Assembly: GCA_001430745.1 (NCBI GenBank)
Contig: KQ481970.1
Location: 15,054-28,518, forward strand
Reading direction: 5' to 3'
From: Auxenochlorella pyrenoidosa
Taxonomy: Eukaryota > Chlorophyta > Trebouxiophyceae > Chlorellales > Chlorellaceae
Length of the DNA stretch: 13,465 nt
Made by a program: the position numbers and the translations under genes. The notes beneath the pieces were generated by a model. That model had not been told where the DNA came from, made no database searches, and worked only from the letters and a program-made list of their open reading frames with translations. How positions within the stretch are numbered: the first letter of the stretch is position 1; each line of letters opens with the position of its first letter. Below, piece after piece: positions 9,342 through 13,465 of the stretch.

Positions 9342-12300
9342 CTAGCCAGCAGCGATGCCTGGTGGCAAGGTGGGCGTTGCGCTGCTGCCGCCGCCGCCCC
9401 CGCTGGCCAGCGCCAGGAAGACCTGCTCCAGCGTGGTCTGGGTCAGGGAGTACTCGAGCACGCCAGCAGCAGACCTGCGCAGCATCAGGGTTCATGCATG
9501 CAGGATGGGGCTGCACGACATGCTGGTCACACAGCAGGGTGGCGGGTCGATGCGCCAGCCACCGCCCACAGCCAGTCAGGCAGGCGCAAGCAACAGAGGC
9601 GGCAGCCATGCGCGCTGCACTGCCACCTGCCACAGCCCCCTCGCCTGCCATGCTCCAGCGCCTCAAACAGCGCCGGCAGGTCGGCCCGTTCCTGCGGGAT
9701 GATGAAGGACAGGTGCTGCGCGCCGCTGCTGCCGCTGCCCTGCTCGCTGCCTGCCTCGCTGCCGCCGCCTGCCTCAGCTGTCGGCAATGTATCGACGACA
9801 GGGTGGACATTGCCGGCTGCAGCGGCAGCAGCGGCCTGCGCCTGCCAGTGCTCCGGGCGGCGCTCGGCGGCGGGGCAGCAGGCAGTGACGAGCTGGGTGG
9901 CAGCTGCCGAGCAGCCGCGTGCCACCTTCATCTCCAGGCAGTACCTGGCATCAGAGGGGGGGCATGCACAAGGTGCAGGTGGGCTGGCCGCGGAGCAGTT
10001 GCCGGGCCAGCAGGATCGCAGCAGCCGACCCTGGCTCACATGTTGCAGCACTGGCGGAGCTTGCATGAGACGCACGGACGGGATGCTGACTGTCCACTGC
10101 CCTGAGCACGGCCGCTCATGCTCAACCAGCCGGCGGCCGGGGCGGCATTACGTAGCACGGAGAGCAGGCCGGGCGGACGCACGCGCGGCCTCACCCCTGG
10201 CCGTGCTTGCTCTTCAGGTGTTGGACCGAGCCCAGCGCGCGCAGGCGGCCTGCCGCCATGATGCCCACCCGCCCGCACACCGCCTCGCACTCCTCCATGC
10301 TGCGGGGCGGGGCGTGCAGGCGCGCAAGTCGAGCAAGGTGAGCAAGGTGCCGATGCGGGCACACAGGTGCCACGCTGCCCTGCAGCCCTCGGAGCATACA
10401 GCAGAGATATCGCAGCCCCGGGGGTGGTGGGTGGGTGGGTGGGGTGGGTGGGGGGTGGGGGGTGGGGGGCGTGTCGCATGCGTACACACACACACACACG
10501 CGCACATGCGTGCACGCGCCTGTGGCTGGTGAGCAGCACGGTGCGCCCGCTGCGCATCTCCTCTCGGATGACGCCCCACAGCGCCCTCCTGGCCCCTGTA
10601 TGAGGGCGGGGAGCCGGCGAGGCGGTTCACTCATCAGCCATCGTGGCAGGCCTCCTGCTTGCTTGTTTGGGCTTAAAGTCTGTCTATCCGCAACGGAACT
10701 TGTGACACAGACCCAGAGACAGGCAGGCCACCTGGCAGGCAGTGAGGGTGCCGGGCGCACGCATGCGGGCGGAACGCTGGCGCAATCGGGGCGGACCGTA
10801 TTGATGCTATGCGGAAGCTCCCGTGGAGCGCAGGCGACGGCGCAAGCAATCCTGCACGGAGCAATGCCACGTGGAGCAGGACAGGTCAAGGAAAGGAGGG
10901 GCCCTACCCGGGTCCATGCCGGTGGAGGGCTCGTCAAGAAGGATCACCTGCAGGGCAGGCAGGGCGGGAGGAAGGGCGAGGCTTGGCGGGGGGCCAGCGC
11001 TTTTTTTAAAGAGCGCTACAGAAGGGAGAGGGCATCGGAGGGCGTCGCATGCACATCATTACCCTGGACAGGGTGCGCCCTCTGCCAGTCCCTATTCCAG
11101 CCCTCGGTTTCCTGGCACTGATGCAGGAGCTGTTTGCGCGCTCGCCCAGCAGCGTTGCAGCTCACCTCTGCACCCCCCACCAGCGCCACCGCCACGCTCA
11201 GCTTGCGCCGGTTGCCGCCGCTGTAGCTGCCGCAGGCGCGATCGGCATACTCTGGCAGGCCCAGGCGCTTGAGCAGGCGGGCGGCCTCGGCGGGCACCAG
11301 CCGCTCAGGCAGGCCCCTTCCAGGGGAGGCGGGCGAGGAAATAGTAAGGGTTAGCGCCTGTCCAATGCCAGCTGGCAGGGCGCAGCGCGGAGGCGCCCCG
11401 AACGAGCGAAGCCTACGCTCGGCAGCATTGGGTGCAGGCAGGAGGGCGTGCAGAGAGGTGGCGAGGGGCTGTCCGGCTCTTGCGCGACTCTGACCCGGCG
11501 CAGCGTGCGCGGCGAACCTGAGCCTCGCGTACAGCCGCACCACCTCGCGCCCCGTCATCTGGGCGGGCAGCGCGCTGCAGGCAGGGGGGGCGGGCAGGCA
11601 GGCAGGCGCGTGACCAAGAAGATTTTTCACTGGCAGGTGTGCGGGCGCGTGACCAAGCACACCCCTCGCTTGCGGCATGCAGGCAAGCGAAAGCATGGGA
11701 CCAGCACCTCGCGTCGACATCATGCCCGCAGACAGCTTGGCGGGCCAGCGCCCCGCCACCACCCAGGCAGGCATGCACCCCTTTTAAGGGCACCGGCGGC
11801 CCAGCGGGCCCACCTGGCCTGCGGGCAGTAGCCGAGGTGCCGCCGCGCCGCCCCGGGCCGCTCCAAAAGCGACTCCCCGCAGACCCTGGCGTCGCCGGCA
11901 TCGGGCGTCACCTCGCCTGCAGGCCAGGCCAGGGCCAGGGAAGGGTCGCTGGGGGCTCGCCGCCTGCCTGCCCAAAGCCCTGGGAAGCGGCTGCATCTGC
12001 TGTGCATGCAGCCAGCTAGTCAACACAGCACAGGCTCCAGGCAACCCTTTCACGCTGCGGGCGTGCACTGCCCTAGAGCGGGAAGAAGAGCAGCAGTGCG
12101 GGCCAGCGCTGCTGGCGGGTCTGCTTGCCTGTGACCATTTTGAAGGTCGTGGTCTTCCCGGCGCCGTTGACCCCCAGCAGGCCAAAGCACTCGCCGGCGA
12201 GGGCGGTGGCGCTGCCGCCAGAGCTGCCGTCCTGGCCACCGTGCTGCCCGCCAGTTGCCAGTGCCTCGTCCTGCTGCTGCTGCTGGGGCCTGCCAATGCC

Positions 12301-13465
12301 CAGCCAGAGGTTCTGCACCGCTCGCACCAGCACTGGCGGGCTGCTGCTGCTGGCAGCAGGGTGGGCATGCAGGGCGGAACCGCCAGCCTGGCCTTGCGCC
12401 TCGCCGCCGCCTCCTGCAGAGCTGCCAGGCTGCTGCAGGTATGTCTTGCTGACGCCCAGCAGCAGCACTGGCAGCGGGGGAGGGCCGGCCTGCGACGGCA
12501 CGGGGTGAAAGAGAGAGAGTGTTGGTTGCAGCTCGCGCTGCCAGTCCCAGGGTCCAGGCCAAAGTGCATGCGTGCCACAAAGCAGCTGCAGCAGAGCAAC
12601 GTGCGCCTGGCAGTGGACTCCTCTCCTCTCGGGTCGCCACCTGACACCTGATGGATGCGTTTCGGCAAGGCAGGGCGTACCCCTCGCCCGTCCCGTGCTC
12701 TCTGCCCCAGCCCCAGCCCCTGTGCCCGCCTGCAGCATGCGCCGCTCCGCAGCCACATCACCATCCTCGGGCGCCACCTCTCCTTGCTCTGCCGCCGCCG
12801 CAGCCGCAGCTTCGACTGCACTCCCCGCTGCCGCCGTGCCTGCCATGTCCTCTTCGCCCTGCCCCGGCAGGGGCGCGTACCCGGCTCTGCCAGCGGCCCC
12901 GCTGCTGAGGCCGCCCCAGCGGGCCGCCCAGGCGGCCCTGGCGTGCCGCCACAGCCGGGGCAGCACACCTGCCTCAAGCAGCAGCACTGCCGAGCCGTAC
13001 AAGGCCGCCTGCCATGCCAGGCTGGCCAGCAGCTCTCCAGTGACGTCCCAGGCCCAGGGGCTGCCGCCGGTGCCGCCCCCGGGGCCAGCAAGGACGGCAC
13101 CTGCAGGCTGGCTGGCTGCCAGGTCCAGGCCAGAGGAGTGGCTGCGGCTGCCGCTGCTGGGGCCGGCAACGGAGGACAGCGCAGAGTGCAGGTGGGTGCT
13201 GAGAGGGTCTCGCTGGTAGGTCTCTCCCACCTGGACAGCACACGGGGTGGCAGGGCGAGCAGGGCGGGAGGAGGGGGTGTGAGGCAGGCATGCCCCCGTG
13301 ACCTGAGCAGGGGGACAGGCAAGCTGGGCCCGGCATCCCGCTGGACGACGCAAGCTCGGCAGCCCACGCTGCGCCACACACCCTGCTCGGCACCACGTCG
13401 CTGCGGGCAAATGCATGCGGCGCACCAGGTGCATGCCTCGGGCCAGGCAGAAGTGGGGCGACAGG
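9342..13465 (-). CDS. ABC transporter subfamily A, C-terminal membrane segment and nucleotide-binding domain (5' end outside window)
   Basis: Exons: 13465-13426 (partial), 13230-12730, 12489-12129, 11916-11814, 11574-11518, 11316-11166, 10947-10908, 10595-10520, 10299-10195, 9944-9645, 9474-9342. All phases agree; 621 residues to TAG at 9344-9342. It begins [12 protein letters not shown], the end of an ABCA membrane domain. A hydrophobic segment follows (about 79-98), then [13 protein letters not shown] motifs in order (window numbering): Walker A GVNGAGKT 286-293, Q-loop CPQ (Gln333), signature [12 protein letters not shown] 385-396, Walker B VILLDEP 405-411, D-loop STGMDP, H-loop LTSHSMEECE (His442), and C-terminal [13 protein letters not shown]. 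All catalytic positions are present. The signature matches ABCA NBD2 or plant half-size ABCA proteins; which form cannot be told here. ABCA members usually move lipids; substrate unknown. Oddities: Ala/Ser replace the family FD after CPQ, a 30-odd residue Gln/Gly-rich insert precedes Walker A, and introns at 12729, 12128, 10519 and 9644 are GC-AG. Confidence 0.88.
10420..10469 (+). repeat. G-rich GGGT tract in an ABC transporter intron
   Basis: A near-continuous series of G runs split by single T bases, inside the 10519-10300 intron. On the transcribed-sense (minus) strand it is C-rich, so it works as a pyrimidine-rich stretch in the pre-mRNA while the plus strand has G-quadruplex potential. 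Confidence 0.75.
10484..10499. repeat. (AC)8 microsatellite
   Basis: Eight AC units in the same intron as the neighbouring G-rich tract, followed by less regular CGCACATGCG alternation. It is likely polymorphic in length between strains (inference). Confidence 0.85.

Noticed and set aside
9255..10532. Plus-strand open frame of 425 codons
   Set aside because: It lies antisense to ABC transporter exons and introns, is low-complexity and shows no domain, while the minus strand has clear NBD motifs.
2495..10686. Near-repeat of 18 bases at 2495-2512 and 10669-10686 (17 of 18 match)
   Set aside because: With millions of position pairs in this window, one such match is not clearly above chance, and flanking similarity is weak.
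11559..11819. GC donor after CPQ joined to an acceptor before MTGRE in the ABC transporter
   Set aside because: It drops the seven residues found between CPQ and the TGRE motif in ABCA proteins. The GT donor after 11814 and acceptor before 11574 restore exactly that spacing.
11784..13379. Minus-strand open frame of 531 codons
   Set aside because: It crosses several introns of the ABC transporter in the wrong frame for the recognised motifs. GC-rich sequence leaves long frames open by chance.
1..13465. tRNA, rRNA, CRISPR array, insertion sequence or retroelement
   Set aside because: I saw no tRNA T-loop motif, no regularly spaced repeats, no transposase or reverse transcriptase motif, and no long terminal repeats.

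Overview
The window looks like nuclear DNA from a GC-rich green alga, most likely a trebouxiophyte of the Chlorella/Micractinium kind. No single reading frame carries a whole gene. Three protein families can be rebuilt only by joining many short exons across introns of about 120-400 bases that nearly all end in GCAG. TGTAA, the usual chlorophyte poly(A) signal, lies downstream of the central gene. The genus is an inference; the split-gene structure is read directly from the bases.

Layout. (1) Bases 1-1551, minus strand: the 5' and central part of a TsaE-type P-loop ATPase (tRNA t6A synthesis) with an organelle-type N-terminal extension; its 3' end lies beyond base 1. (2) Bases 1552-3756: a 2.2 kb region between two divergent genes with no recognisable gene. 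It holds a G-rich tract, a dense cluster of short inverted repeats (about 2432-2817) and a TATA-like candidate near 3598. (3) Bases 3757-8546, plus strand: a complete 14-exon gene for a 578-residue secreted protein. It has a signal peptide, a Kazal-type inhibitor domain, a V8/glutamyl-endopeptidase-like trypsin-fold protease with an intact His-Asp-Ser triad, and three C-terminal Cys-rich repeats that look like a beta-trefoil. (4) Bases 8547-9341: a 3'-to-3' intergenic region with poly(A) candidates and a C-rich tract. (5) Bases 9342-13465, minus strand: the last 11 exons of an ABC transporter of subfamily A (end of a membrane domain, then a complete nucleotide-binding domain); its 5' end lies beyond base 13465.

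The three genes show no shared pathway: organellar translation fidelity, secreted proteolysis and membrane transport. The points most worth attention are the fusion of a Kazal domain to a protease in one polypeptide, and the splicing. By my models 7 of 27 introns begin with GC rather than GT, and all seven have CAG immediately before the GC. Exon boundaries were set by reading-frame phase and family motifs, with no transcript data.
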